Assembly (NCBI RefSeq): GCF_001273775.1
Contig: NZ_CP011801.1
Location: 1,466,001-1,530,000 of the forward strand
Length of the DNA stretch: 64,000 nt
Source of the DNA: Nitrospira moscoviensis
Lineage (GTDB): Bacteria; Nitrospirota; Nitrospiria; Nitrospirales; Nitrospiraceae
Reading direction: 5' to 3'
A model generated the notes under the pieces. The model searched no databases and was not told the origin of the DNA. It saw nothing but the letters and a program-made list of their open reading frames with translations. Below are positions 8,117-16,409 of this stretch, piece after piece. A program made the position numbers and the translations under genes. Position 1 is the first letter of the stretch. Each line of letters begins with the position of its first letter.

Positions 8117-9340
8117 TTAGAATTCGACTCCTCCCGCACCAGGAATGATGGCCGGCAACCCTCGGCCATCGACCGGTGGGAATTCCTGATCCTCGGCTTG
8201 GTCGAACGAGGACGATTCGTTTGCCGTTCCATTTGTATGGGGTTCCAGAGCCTGAGACTGCGCGACTGAAGGTGCCGGCTGCGTGGCTGATGCAGCGGCG
8301 TCGAAGAAAGAGAAGTCCTGTCGGTCGAGTTGGGAAATCAGGGCCGAGGCATCCTTCTTCGTCAGGTGCTGGATCTTGGCGAGAATGATGTCCTCGGGCA
8401 ATCTCGCTTCCGTGACCCTTCGCAGAATACGCCGCTTCTGGGGATCGGTCAGCAATGGCACTGCAGGTGCGTCTGCGGTGGCAGAGAGGGAATGAACTGC
8501 CTGTTGCACAGGCGGTGCCGGAACGGATGCGGTCGGCGGCTGAGACGTTGCGCACTCGACGGGGTCCGAGCCATCTCCGTTCAGGGACAACGCCTGGGGG
8601 AGGTCATGTTCGAGGACCGTGGTGGCCTGCGGGTCTATGGCCGGATTGGTGTCCTCCGGTTCCTGGACTTCGATGGAGGCGAGCTTGGCGAGGATCGCTT
8701 CGTTATTCTTTTTCAATTCCCCGACGTCGGCGGCCGAATCATCGAAACGCAGGACGAGGGGGTAATGCGTACGCGGCTGGCCCTTGTGGACCATTTGGCG
8801 GGGGACCCGTCGCAGTTTGAGCTGGATCATCGCGAACCGCCCGATATGGGTATTCATCCAGTCGAAGTAGGAGTTGATGTCGATCATGCTGTTCGAGCTG
8901 CCGATGTCGATCTGATAGAGACCGGCCATGCTGATTTTGGGAAGCATGACGAGGAGCTGGGCTCGTTCCGAGCAGTCTCCGTTCTCGAGAAGGTCACAGG
9001 GGCATTCGCGCGGCTCGAATCTGAAGGTGCGTTCGTTGAGGCGCTGGGCCTGTTTCTTGTTGCCGATGCACTTCAGCCCGTGCGAATTCCCGTACCACCG
9101 GAGGGATTGGGGGAAGATCAGGTCCGGAGTGTTGGAAGGAAACATGACGTCCAACTCGATAGGCTTTTCCCCATAGATCTCCTGGACCTCCTTGGGCACC
9201 ACGAAGTACGGCGTTTCGATGGGATAGCCCCCGTTCTTGCCGAGCGCTCTGATGCCCAGGCGAATCTTGCCGATGATCGGATACCGACGGCGGTTGGACA
9301 GACCGTTGATGCGGGTGAACGGAATGAAGGTCGGGGTCAT
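8117..9340 (-). CDS. Recombination directionality factor-like protein (phage gp3-type)
   Basis: A 407-residue protein. The ATG at 9340 has a strong AAGGAGGT site 8 nt before it; a longer frame lacks one. The first 220 residues match the family annotated as recombination directionality factor (phiC31 gp3-like) or 'hydrolase or metal-binding protein': I-R-L-G-I-R-A-L-G-K-N-G-G-Y-P, then Y-F-V-V-P-K-E-V, D-V-M-F-P, W-Y-G-N-S-H-G-L-K-C, and a Cys cluster C-P-C-D-L-L-E-N-G-D-C. The C-terminal 180 residues are low-complexity P/A/Q-rich with a possible helical hairpin. Such proteins turn a serine integrase from insertion to excision. No integrase is visible in the window. Confidence 0.7.
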   Translation of the reverse strand: MTPTFIPFTRINGLSNRRRYPIIGKIRLGIRALGKNGGYPIETPYFVVPKEVQEIYGEKPIELDVMFPSNTPDLIFPQSLRWYGNSHGLKCIGNKKQAQRLNERTFRFEPRECPCDLLENGDCSERAQLLVMLPKISMAGLYQIDIGSSNSMIDINSYFDWMNTHIGRFAMIQLKLRRVPRQMVHKGQPRTHYPLVLRFDDSAADVGELKKNNEAILAKLASIEVQEPEDTNPAIDPQATTVLEHDLPQALSLNGDGSDPVECATSQPPTASVPAPPVQQAVHSLSATADAPAVPLLTDPQKRRILRRVTEARLPEDIILAKIQHLTKKDASALISQLDRQDFSFFDAAASATQPAPSVAQSQALEPHTNGTANESSSFDQAEDQEFPPVDGRGLPAIIPGAGGVEF

Positions 9341-9415
9341 GGCGATGTACCTCCTTGTAATGGACTGAGACAATCGATCAGGTGATCTCGGAGATGTGCG
9401 GCGGCCCCGCGGGGA

Positions 9416-10522
9416 TCATGCGACCCGGGGGTCCGGATTGATCTGGACGGTCCGGGTCTGCTGGGCGAGCGCCCGACTCACCGAGAGCTTCTCGATCGGG
9501 AGAGTGGTCTCGGCCAGTTCCTGGACGTAGGATGGCAACAGCTTCACGTCATGTCTGGTCTGCGTGGATTGGTTGATGCGCACGACGAAGCCGTGCCCCG
9601 CTCCTTCGACGGCTTGCTCCGCCTTGAGGCCGGCTTTGAGCAGCTTCTTGAGCTGGTCGAACCGTTTGGTGAGCGGTTTGATCCTGCCCTCAAGTTCAAG
9701 GTACTCGGCGGCAAGCGCCGCCATTTCTGTTGAGAGGGCCACCGTGTTCGTGAGGGCCGGAGCCACGTGACCCTCCCAGCACAGGCGTGAGTAGGGACAG
9801 TACTGGCAGTGGTAATCGGAGTCGTCGTCGTAGGGGCGGTCGGGCAAGGTCTGGTCCACCCGGTACTGTTCGACCTGGGTGAATCGGGCGAGCGCTTGCT
9901 GGTATAGACCGATGACCTCCTGTTTCAGGAAAGACCGCTCCCCGTTGGAGTGCACGACCTCGACCACGGTGAGTCGATCGTTTGGTAAGTCGTAGCGCAG
10001 TCTGTATTCGAGATAGGCGCTCTGGTTCTTGTTCTTGATGAGGAGCAGGGCTTCGTCGATGTCGGGGTTGAGTGTGCTGATCCCGTGCAAGTAGAAGCAG
10101 ACCTGCGCAAAGTAATCGAGGGGGTAGTCGCCCTCTGCATACCGTTGGAAGGTGAAGTGTTCGATGGCCTTGTGTTCGAGCAGCCTGTCAATGCCGAGGA
10201 GATCCGTGACGATGCCGTCGATGTGGCCCAGGATCGTGTACGGCTCCCCTTGAAAAATGGTCTCTCCGCAGATGACCTCTGTCTGGCGATCCCGCAGCTG
10301 AAACGCCGATTGCTCAATCCAGTTCAGCGTGAGCTCTTCGTGCCAGGAGCTGTCGTCCAGCACGACCAGGAATCGGCCATGTGCCTGTTTTCGTGGAAAC
10401 TCGCGGGCGTGGTAGACGAGCTTCCGCAAACAGTGGTTGGGACCGGCACTGGAGGGGCGGGGCCTATACGGCCAGTTCTGTGCTCCCATGGCGGCGAGGG
10501 GATGGATCAGTTCTGCGAGCAT
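9416..10522 (-). CDS. Cas4/RecB-like PD-(D/E)XK exonuclease with Fe-S cluster ligands
   Basis: A 368-residue protein. The nuclease core has D102 in G-H-I-D-G, E116 and K118 in L-E-H-K, and a downstream Q-V-C-F-Y helix (Q140), which is the RecB/Cas4 active-site pattern. Four cysteines are placed as in Cas4/AddB Fe-S nucleases: C31 before the core and C239-x2-C242-x5-C248 after it. The last 110 residues form a helical/coiled tail. Phage and plasmid versions process DNA ends for recombination. It follows the RDF-like gene's promoter side and is divergent from the RecD2 helicase, a likely functional partner. Confidence 0.78.
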   Translation of the reverse strand: MLAELIHPLAAMGAQNWPYRPRPSSAGPNHCLRKLVYHAREFPRKQAHGRFLVVLDDSSWHEELTLNWIEQSAFQLRDRQTEVICGETIFQGEPYTILGHIDGIVTDLLGIDRLLEHKAIEHFTFQRYAEGDYPLDYFAQVCFYLHGISTLNPDIDEALLLIKNKNQSAYLEYRLRYDLPNDRLTVVEVVHSNGERSFLKQEVIGLYQQALARFTQVEQYRVDQTLPDRPYDDDSDYHCQYCPYSRLCWEGHVAPALTNTVALSTEMAALAAEYLELEGRIKPLTKRFDQLKKLLKAGLKAEQAVEGAGHGFVVRINQSTQTRHDVKLLPSYVQELAETTLPIEKLSVSRALAQQTRTVQINPDPRVA

Positions 10523-11285
10523 AGGTCACCTGTCGAGGACTCATGTTCAGAAATACCGGGATAAAGGACCAGATGCAGATCTCTGCGGTCGTGGCCGCCG
10601 GATTGAGGGGGAGGAGTGCGTCGTTGCGGAGGGCAAGCAGACACAGAAACGAACACAATGGTCCAAAGTGAAAATAGAGGAGCGACGGTCTCTATGTTCA
10701 CAATGGAAAACAGAATCGGGTCCGGACACTGGTGCGGGGCACCGCGCATCGCTTACTCGGACGGTCTCCGAGAGTCTTGCGGGCCTGGACGGCAGGGTAG
10801 TGCGTTTGTGTCGAACCTCAGGAAGGCGTATGGCAGAACAAAACGCGAGGTCAGTCAACAGAGTGGCTTGGATCGGCGAGCGCTGTTATTGCAGCGGAGA
10901 GGCGAATGAACTCATGGGAAGTGGGACTCTGCCTGCGGCATCAACCGGTGGCTGGCGGCTTTTGCGGGAGTTTGCTCGAAGCCCGGCGTGCGGGACAGAG
11001 TTGCCGAGTTGAGACAGGGGTCTCATCAAAGAGACGGCCGCGCTTGGAGATTCCCCATCACTTGCCGTCACTGATGAATCGGGTCTTGACCCGTGATACG
11101 GCCTGGGAGCGCGATCGTTCTGCTCACCGGCGATTCGCATCAGAGCGAGAGTGGGCGTCAGGTCGCATGCGGAATCGGGATGAGTTAGGACGGGTGATCT
11201 GCAAAGTGTCCGGCTCGTGGTAGGGAGCGGCCAGGTTACCCACTGGAGAGTGGAGAAGTGTGCCTCGGTGCATAAGGAGCGTGGA
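10523..11285. other. Non-coding stretch between divergent nuclease and helicase genes
   Basis: About 760 bp without a credible gene. Open frames on both strands have no ribosome sites and R/S/G-rich translations. The stretch holds a short perfect hairpin (CGGGT-CTTG-ACCCG, 11080-11093). The word AATCGGG recurs near 10711, 11077 and 11172. It may hold promoters for both genes or a transfer/replication origin, but I see no decisive nic-site or iteron array. Confidence 0.35.
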
Positions 11286-13442
11286 GTGTCAGGCTCGCCT
11301 GTCTGTGTCGAGGTGGAAGTGTTGCGGATCGTGTACCGGAAGGCGGAGACTGGATTTACGGTGTTATCCGTGCGCGAGACGGGGAAGGCTGCATCGGATT
11401 TCGAGGCGCAACGGGTCTTCAAAGTGGTGGGGCTGTTCCAGACGCAGCCGGCACAGCTTCAGCGCCTGCTGCTGGTGGGCCGATGGGAGTGCGGCAGTCG
11501 GGGAGAACAGTTCCGCGTGGTCGCGGTCAGCGGGACACGACCTCACACGCCCGAAGGCATCAAGGCGTATCTCGCCTCTGGCGTGATCTACGGCATCGGG
11601 CCGGTCCTCGCGCAACGGATCGTGGATCGCTTCGGGAAAGATGCCCTCACCGTGTTGGATCTGCACCCTGAAGAGTTCAACGAGATTCATGGAATCGGCG
11701 AGTCCACCATACACCATATCGTGAAGTCGTGGCAGATTCAGAAAGGCCAGGCGGCGGCGCTGACCGAGTTGTTGGGCATGGGCCTGAGTGTGAGTGTGGC
11801 GAACAAGGCCCTCGGGCAGTTGGGACCGGAGGCTGCGACGCACATCCGGGCGAATCCTTACTGTTTGGTGGAGCTCCATGGGGTGGGGTTTCAACGGGCC
11901 GACAGCATCGCCAGAGGACTAGGGATGGCGGTGAACGATCTCCATCGGCTGATGGCCGGACTGCACTATGTCCTGGAGCAGGAGGCGGGAAAAGGGCACA
12001 GCTGCCTGCCGCATGAGGTCCTGACGAACGAGGCGGGACGGGTGCTGGATGTTGAAGCGACCGAGTTGGACAGGGCGGTGGCGAAAGCCAGAGAGTGCGG
12101 GACGCTCCGGGAGTGGGAACAGGCTTTCTACCTGCCGCGGTTCTATGAGGCCGAGCGTCAGCTTGAGGGGGGATTGCGCAAGCTGGCAAGCCAGATCTTT
12201 CTCCCCTGCAGGAATGAGCTGGGGTCGGTGGAGCGCGTGGCCCTGACGCCGATACAACAAGAGGCGATCACACGGGCGCTGAATCATGGTCTGTCGGTGA
12301 TGACGGGATTGCCTGGAACGGGGAAGACAATGGCCGTCGGATATCTGTTGCGCCAGGCCGTGCGGCTGGGATTGAAGGTGGCGCTGGCGGCGCCCACAGG
12401 GAAAGCGGCCAAGCGGGCGGGGGAGGGAACCGGCCTCGACGGCATGACCATCCATCGGTTGCTGGAATGGCACCCCCGGGACGGGTGTCGGTTCAATCGG
12501 CGACGGCCTCTGCGGGTCGATCTGCTGGTGGTGGATGAAGCGCCGATGATGGATCTCGAAATGGCGGCAGCGCTGGTCAATGCGCTGGATCCGGCTAGGA
12601 CCAGGATGGCGCTCGTCGGCGACATCCATCAACTGCCGGCGGTGGGAGCGGGACAGGTTCTCCGCGATGTCATCGCAGCCAAGATCTGTCCGGTTACGGA
12701 ACTCGTGGAGATTCAGCGCCAGACGGCCGGGTCACGGATTGTGCGCCTGGCGCACGACATCCACTATGGGGCTGCGCCCTCTCTCCATTCCAGTTCGCGG
12801 GGGGAGTGTGAGTTCATTCTGCGGAACGAGCCGGACGAAGTGGTCGCGGCGCTGCGCGAGGTGCTGCCGAGGCTGCCGTTTCAGCCTCATGAGATTCAAG
12901 TGCTGGCGCCGATGAAGAGGGGGCCGCTGGGGACGGTCGAGCTCAATCGAGTGCTGCAGGACGTGATGAATCCCGGGACCTCTCTCGATGGCTTTCCTTT
13001 TCGTGTCGGGGATCGGGTGATCCATTTGGATAACGACTACAAGAAGCTGGTGTTCAACGGTGAGATCGGGTCGGTCGCAGAGGTGGCAGAAGCGGATCGG
13101 CTGCTGCAGGTCGCCTATCCGGACCGACAAATTTGTTATGCGGAAACAGGCTGGGACGAGTTAGCGCTGGCCTATTGCTTGACCATCCACAAGGCTCAGG
13201 GGTCGGAATTTCCGTGCACCGTGGTGGTGATGCACTCGAGCCACTACCCGATGCTGACACGGGAAGTGTTGTATACAGCAGTGACAAGGGCCCAGAAACA
13301 TCTGGTCTATATCGGGAGTCCTCAGGCCTTTTACACGGCGTTGAAACGGGATCACGCGTCCGTTCGCCATAGCCGGTTATTTCGGCATCATTCCTCCCCA
13401 GCGTCCTGGCCGATTTCTCAGCAGCCAGTGTCTCTTCGATAG
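11286..13442 (+). CDS. recD2: RecD2-type 5'-3' DNA helicase
   Basis: About 718 residues from GTG 11286, which has AAGGAG 6 nt upstream; an in-frame GTG at 11217 lacks a ribosome site. An N-terminal OB-like part is followed by two helix-hairpin-helix motifs (G-I-G-P-V-L-A-Q-R-I, G-I-G-E-S-T-I-H-H-I), as in RecD2. Walker A is G-L-P-G-T-G-K-T at about 340, the Q-L-P box follows V-G-D-I-H at about 450, and Walker B is L-V-V-D-E-A-P. The C-terminal SF1 motif T-I-H-K-A-Q-G-S-E-F is near 630. RecD2 unwinds DNA with 5'-3' polarity outside RecBCD. This is plausibly the element's own recombination or replication helicase. Confidence 0.85.
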   Translation: MSGSPVCVEVEVLRIVYRKAETGFTVLSVRETGKAASDFEAQRVFKVVGLFQTQPAQLQRLLLVGRWECGSRGEQFRVVAVSGTRPHTPEGIKAYLASGVIYGIGPVLAQRIVDRFGKDALTVLDLHPEEFNEIHGIGESTIHHIVKSWQIQKGQAAALTELLGMGLSVSVANKALGQLGPEAATHIRANPYCLVELHGVGFQRADSIARGLGMAVNDLHRLMAGLHYVLEQEAGKGHSCLPHEVLTNEAGRVLDVEATELDRAVAKARECGTLREWEQAFYLPRFYEAERQLEGGLRKLASQIFLPCRNELGSVERVALTPIQQEAITRALNHGLSVMTGLPGTGKTMAVGYLLRQAVRLGLKVALAAPTGKAAKRAGEGTGLDGMTIHRLLEWHPRDGCRFNRRRPLRVDLLVVDEAPMMDLEMAAALVNALDPARTRMALVGDIHQLPAVGAGQVLRDVIAAKICPVTELVEIQRQTAGSRIVRLAHDIHYGAAPSLHSSSRGECEFILRNEPDEVVAALREVLPRLPFQPHEIQVLAPMKRGPLGTVELNRVLQDVMNPGTSLDGFPFRVGDRVIHLDNDYKKLVFNGEIGSVAEVAEADRLLQVAYPDRQICYAETGWDELALAYCLTIHKAQGSEFPCTVVVMHSSHYPMLTREVLYTAVTRAQKHLVYIGSPQAFYTALKRDHASVRHSRLFRHHSSPASWPISQQPVSLR

Positions 13443-13563
13443 AACAATTCGCTTCTCTCTATCCCACGATCAGTCAGTAATACTCTCGGTGGAATCGTCA
13501 GGGCGACGGAGCGTCGTGCGTTCTTCAGTTGCGCGATTGCGCTCGTGGCAGAGGGAGGCGTTG

Positions 13564-13995
13564 ATGAGATGGGGAGTGATGAGTCTCGCAGTGGCGGGAG
13601 TGCTTTGTTGGTCATCGGTTGCCGTCCAGGCGGCATTAGTCGTGAAGGTTTGTGAACGGACGCATCTGCTTCCTCGTGGAGTCGTGACGGTCAAAGAGAC
13701 TCATCAGTACGTACTCGGAACGTCTTTCACCTGTCCGGAGCTGGAAGTGCTCTCGCCTCTTCCAGCGGCGCGGGTCTTAGCTCCAGTTCCGGAGGCGATG
13801 TCGTCACTCTTGAAGACAGTCAAGTCGCTTCCCGTGTTGTTGCCGGCACAGCGGTCCGTCAGTTCGGCCACGGCGATCAGCACCGCGGGCTCAGTCGGTC
13901 AAAATCATGGAGCAGGAGGAGCGGATATCCATCGCGAGACGGTGCTATTCGGGTCTGGATCGAGCCTGGGTCGACTGCACGATGAAGGGAAATGA
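13564..13995 (+). CDS. Exported hypothetical protein before the transfer genes
   Basis: A 143-residue protein from the ATG at 13564, preceded by AGAGGGAGG. An N-terminal signal sequence (M-R-W-G-V-M-S-L-A-V-A-G-V-L-C-W with A-V-Q-A cleavage) is followed by a mature part of about 120 residues with two cysteines (V-K-V-C-E, F-T-C-P), possibly a disulfide. I do not recognise the family. Its position 210 bp before the pilin gene suggests a periplasmic accessory of the transfer system. The C-terminal half is low-complexity (S/V/P/L). Confidence 0.5.
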   Translation: MRWGVMSLAVAGVLCWSSVAVQAALVVKVCERTHLLPRGVVTVKETHQYVLGTSFTCPELEVLSPLPAARVLAPVPEAMSSLLKTVKSLPVLLPAQRSVSSATAISTAGSVGQNHGAGGADIHRETVLFGSGSSLGRLHDEGK

Positions 13996-14205
13996 CGTGA
14001 ATCGGCGGGCGGAGCCGTGACGTACTCCGAAACTGTTGCGATGATCGGCGTGACACCACTCGGGACGGCAACTGCGATGGAGAAAGGTTGGGTGACCCGG
14101 TGAGGAACTAAGGCGCGTCTGTGTTCACACTTCGTTCGGCATGACTGTGCCGTAGGGTGCTTCGGCTCTCAATGGTCCTGACGATACAACCTGGAGGGGT
14201 CTCAG

Positions 14206-14514
14206 ATGGGTAAGCTCGTGAAGAAGATGACAGCGGTTCTTGGTGTGTTCGCAATGTTCCTTTTCGCCAGCATGGTGATCATGGCGGTACCGGCGCTTGC
14301 GGGCGCGGATGCGACGTTCGGTCCGCTGAATACCCTGTTGACGGGCTGGATGCAAGGTTCGCTCGGCACGTTGCTGGGCCTGATTGCTGGTGCGATCGGG
14401 TTGGGTTCCGCGATGGCCGGCCGGTGGGGCTACATGTTCACCGGGTTCGGCGTCGCAGCCGGGTCCTTCTATTTGCCGACCGTGATCCCGACGATTACCA
14501 CGGGACTGATGTAA
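14206..14514 (+). CDS. traA: TraA/VirB2-like prepilin
   Basis: A 102-residue protein with a positively charged start (M-G-K-L-V-K-K), a hydrophobic leader ending A-L-A-G-A-D, and two hydrophobic helices (about 50-72 and 80-100) separated by a short G-R-W-G loop. This is the build of F-type TraA and VirB2 prepilins. Cleavage after A-L-A would leave a mature pilin of about 70 residues. GGAGGGG lies 6 nt before the ATG. It is followed by traL, traE and traK in the order of the F transfer operon, which supports the call. Confidence 0.75.
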   Translation: MGKLVKKMTAVLGVFAMFLFASMVIMAVPALAGADATFGPLNTLLTGWMQGSLGTLLGLIAGAIGLGSAMAGRWGYMFTGFGVAAGSFYLPTVIPTITTGLM

Positions 14515-14626
14515 GGCAGAGGCTCGATGGGGATGGGGTTGGACAGACGACTCCATCCCGATCTGCTTCACGGGCGAGGTACCTGGGTCCACGGTTCACC
14601 GGGTGGATGTCGGAGGGAGGGTGACG

Positions 14627-14905
14627 ATGCCGGTCTTCATCCCGAGGTATATGGACAATCCGCCGCAGATCGCCTGGTGGGAGTTGGACGAATTGATCGT
14701 GCTGATCCTCTGCGGCTTCATCGGCATCCTCACCCGACAGCTGACCTCCCTGCTCATCGTCGGCCTCATGTGTACGTTCATGATTTCGACGCTCAAGAGC
14801 GGGAAGAGCGACGGGTTCATCTTCCACTGCGCCTACTGGTACGGGATCCCGGGATTCGACCTTCCGCAGGGACCACAAGGAACGATTCGGGAATTGATCG
14901 AGTGA
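14627..14905 (+). CDS. traL: TraL-like type IV secretion protein
   Basis: A 92-residue protein from ATG 14627, after GGAGGGAGGG. It begins I-P-R-Y-M-D-N-P-P-Q-I-A-W-W-E-L-D-E, typical of TraL, then has a double hydrophobic segment (L-I-V-L-I-L-C-G-F-I-G-I-L; L-L-I-V-G-L-M-C-T-F-M) and the short conserved end with H-C-A-Y-W-Y-G. TraL is a small inner-membrane part of F-type pilus assembly, counterpart of VirB3. The next gene starts 8 bp on. Confidence 0.85.
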   Translation: MPVFIPRYMDNPPQIAWWELDELIVLILCGFIGILTRQLTSLLIVGLMCTFMISTLKSGKSDGFIFHCAYWYGIPGFDLPQGPQGTIRELIE

Positions 14906-14912
14906 GGAACCA

Positions 14913-15518
14913 ATGCATCTCGGACAGTATGTGAAGGATCTCTACAGCACGCGGGCCATCGCGTTTGTTCTGCTCTTGGCCAACATTGGATTGGTGCTGG
15001 CCTTGATTGCGAACGGCCTCTATCGCCGGGTGGAGATTCTCCACGTGGTCCCAGCGTCGGTCTCCCATGAATATCTGGTCACCTCCGACGGGAATGTCTC
15101 GGATGAGTACCGGCGGCAGATCGCGCTGACCTTGCTGCCGTTCATTACGAATGTCACGCCGAGGTCGGTCGAGTTCGGCCACACGGTCGTGCTGCGTTAT
15201 GTGGCCCCCGAGCAATACGGGACGATGTCGGAAGGGTTGGGGGCCGAGCGGATCTACATCGTCGGGAATAACCTCAATCGGGTGTTTTTCCCGGAAACCA
15301 CAGAGATCATCGGCGAGGACGTGGTCATCAGCGGGTTGGAACGCCGGTTTTCCGGGTCGATCCTGGTGGCGGAGGAGGAGCGTGAATACCATCTCACATT
15401 GCGATTCAAAGACTTCAAGCCTGAGATTGTGGCGATCAGCAGCCAGCACCGCGATCGCGCTCGCGCTGGTAAGTCCGCCGTTCAGTCAGGCCGATCAGAG
15501 ACTGACCGTCGAGGATAG
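14913..15518 (+). CDS. traE: TraE-like (VirB5-position) type IV secretion protein
   Basis: A 201-residue protein with one N-terminal transmembrane helix (A-I-A-F-V-L-L-L-A-N-I-G-L-V-L-A-L-I) and a periplasmic domain, as in TraE of F-like systems. Typical features are V-S-H-E-Y-L, a long helical strand region and the ending R-F-K-D-F-K-P-E-I-V. The last 25 residues (from Q-H-R-D-R) lie over the signal sequence of traK in another frame and may be an unusual extension. GAGGAACCA precedes the ATG. Confidence 0.82.
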   Translation: MHLGQYVKDLYSTRAIAFVLLLANIGLVLALIANGLYRRVEILHVVPASVSHEYLVTSDGNVSDEYRRQIALTLLPFITNVTPRSVEFGHTVVLRYVAPEQYGTMSEGLGAERIYIVGNNLNRVFFPETTEIIGEDVVISGLERRFSGSILVAEEEREYHLTLRFKDFKPEIVAISSQHRDRARAGKSAVQSGRSETDRRG

Positions 15519-15957
15519 CCGGACGCTGCGGGCGGCCGTGTCGCTTCGGGACATCAATGTGATCGAGATGCCCGATGAGGTGACCTCCGTTTCCAGCTCC
15601 AAGCCGGACCTGGAGGCGAAGGCACAGGGCCGGTACGTCATGGTTCGCATCCGCACGAGCCCAGCGGATCTCGTGGTGATGGCTGGCCGACAGGCCTATC
15701 TCTTCGAGCTAGTGGCGAGCGAGGAATCGACGCAACGGATCACGGTCGAGGACTATCGGGCGGAAGGAGCGACGGGCGAGGACGATCCCATCAGGATGGC
15801 GACGGACTATGTGGATGGTCTGGTCGAGTTGATGCGTCGAGCGGCGCTCGAAGACTTGCCGCGCGGCTGCCGTTCATCGCCGATCGATCCGGAGCGCTAT
15901 CCCAGGTGGATGGAACTCGAGGTCGTCCAGGGGATCGAATCCCGCTGTCCGCGCTGA
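15427..15957 (+). pseudogene. traK: TraK-like secretin-associated protein, 3' end lost
   Basis: About 176 residues from a probable TTG at 15427, inside the end of traE. A signal sequence (S-A-A-S-T-A-I-A-L-A-L-V-S-P-P-F-S-Q-A) leads into a TraK/VirB9-like beta domain (V-S-L-R-D-I-N-V-I-E-M, then I-R-T-S-P-A-D-L-V-V-M and Q-A-Y-L-F-E-L). F-type TraK is about 240 residues. Here the frame leaves the family after R-W-M-E-L-E and stops at 15957. A different, coding-looking frame begins at the same place, so the gene is cut by a deletion or recombination. The usual next genes (traB, traV, traC) are missing. Confidence 0.7.
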
Positions 15958-16099
15958 GGCTGAACGAGCGGCAAAACACACCGTTGCGAACCTCGGTGGG
16001 GGAGAAGTGCGGATACAGGGACGGGACGGGCAATGGCGAGATTCGGATAGTGTACCACCTGGCAACGATCCCATGCCGCCGCGTGATCGCAAGCACTGA
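15935..16099 (+). pseudogene. 3' fragment of a DUF2188-family gene
   Basis: In the frame ending with TGA 16097-16099, the translation includes A-K-H-T-V-A-N-L-G-G-G-E-V-R-I-Q-G-R-D-G and ends D-S-D-S-V-P-P-G-N-D-P-x-P-P-R-D. The G-G-E-V-x-I-x-G-R-D-G ... G-N-D-P-x-P-P signature is the C-terminus of DUF2188 proteins, which are small single-domain proteins of unknown role. There is no start; the fragment emerges from the broken end of traK in another frame. It marks the junction of two unrelated DNA pieces just before the Ubl cassette. Confidence 0.65.
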
Positions 16100-16160
16100 A
16101 CGTCACAGTACGGTGTTTCGCCAATCAACGTCCGTTAATTTCAACGAAGGAGACCAGACT

Positions 16161-16409
16161 ATGCCGGATAAAAAGACGGTCACAATCATTGTAGAAGGCA
16201 CTCCACACGAATGGCCAAAGGATGAGATTACCTATGCGGAAGTGGTTACACTCGAGGTGCCAGACTACCCTCAACACCCCGAGATCACATATTCGGTCAA
16301 GTACAAGAAAGGCCACGGCAATCAGCCTGAAGGAATCCTCTCCCCCGGCGGCTCTGTGAAAGTTAAGGAAGGCATGGTTTTCAGTGTTTCACCAACTGGT
16401 CAGTCATAA
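16161..16409 (+). CDS. Single-domain ubiquitin-like protein (multiubiquitin family)
   Basis: An 82-residue beta-grasp protein of the Multi_ubiq type. It has the family pattern: V-E-G-T-P-H-E-W-P-K-D-E-I-T-Y-A-E-V-V near the start, I-T-Y-S-V-K-Y-K-K-G-H-G-N-Q-P-E-G in the middle, and G-G-S-V-K-V-K-E-G-M-V-F-S-V-S at the end. Most relatives carry several tandem domains; this one has one. It ends T-G-Q-S, not with Gly-Gly, so any conjugation would need processing or another attachment mode. AAGGAG precedes the ATG. The E1-like gene overlaps its last 26 bp. It is the modifier of a bacterial ubiquitin-like system, probably defensive. Confidence 0.82.
   Translation: MPDKKTVTIIVEGTPHEWPKDEITYAEVVTLEVPDYPQHPEITYSVKYKKGHGNQPEGILSPGGSVKVKEGMVFSVSPTGQS

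Noticed and set aside
8330..9385. Plus-strand 351-codon frame
   Set aside because: It is antisense to the RDF-like gene, which has a perfect ribosome site and family motifs; the frame is a GC-skew shadow.
10437..11012. Plus-strand 191-codon open frame before recD2
   Set aside because: It overlaps the nuclease gene start, has no ribosome site, and its translation is R/S/G-rich with no fold-like pattern.
11919..12632. Minus-strand 237-codon frame inside recD2
   Set aside because: Antisense of a well-supported helicase; H/R/Q-rich translation without motifs.
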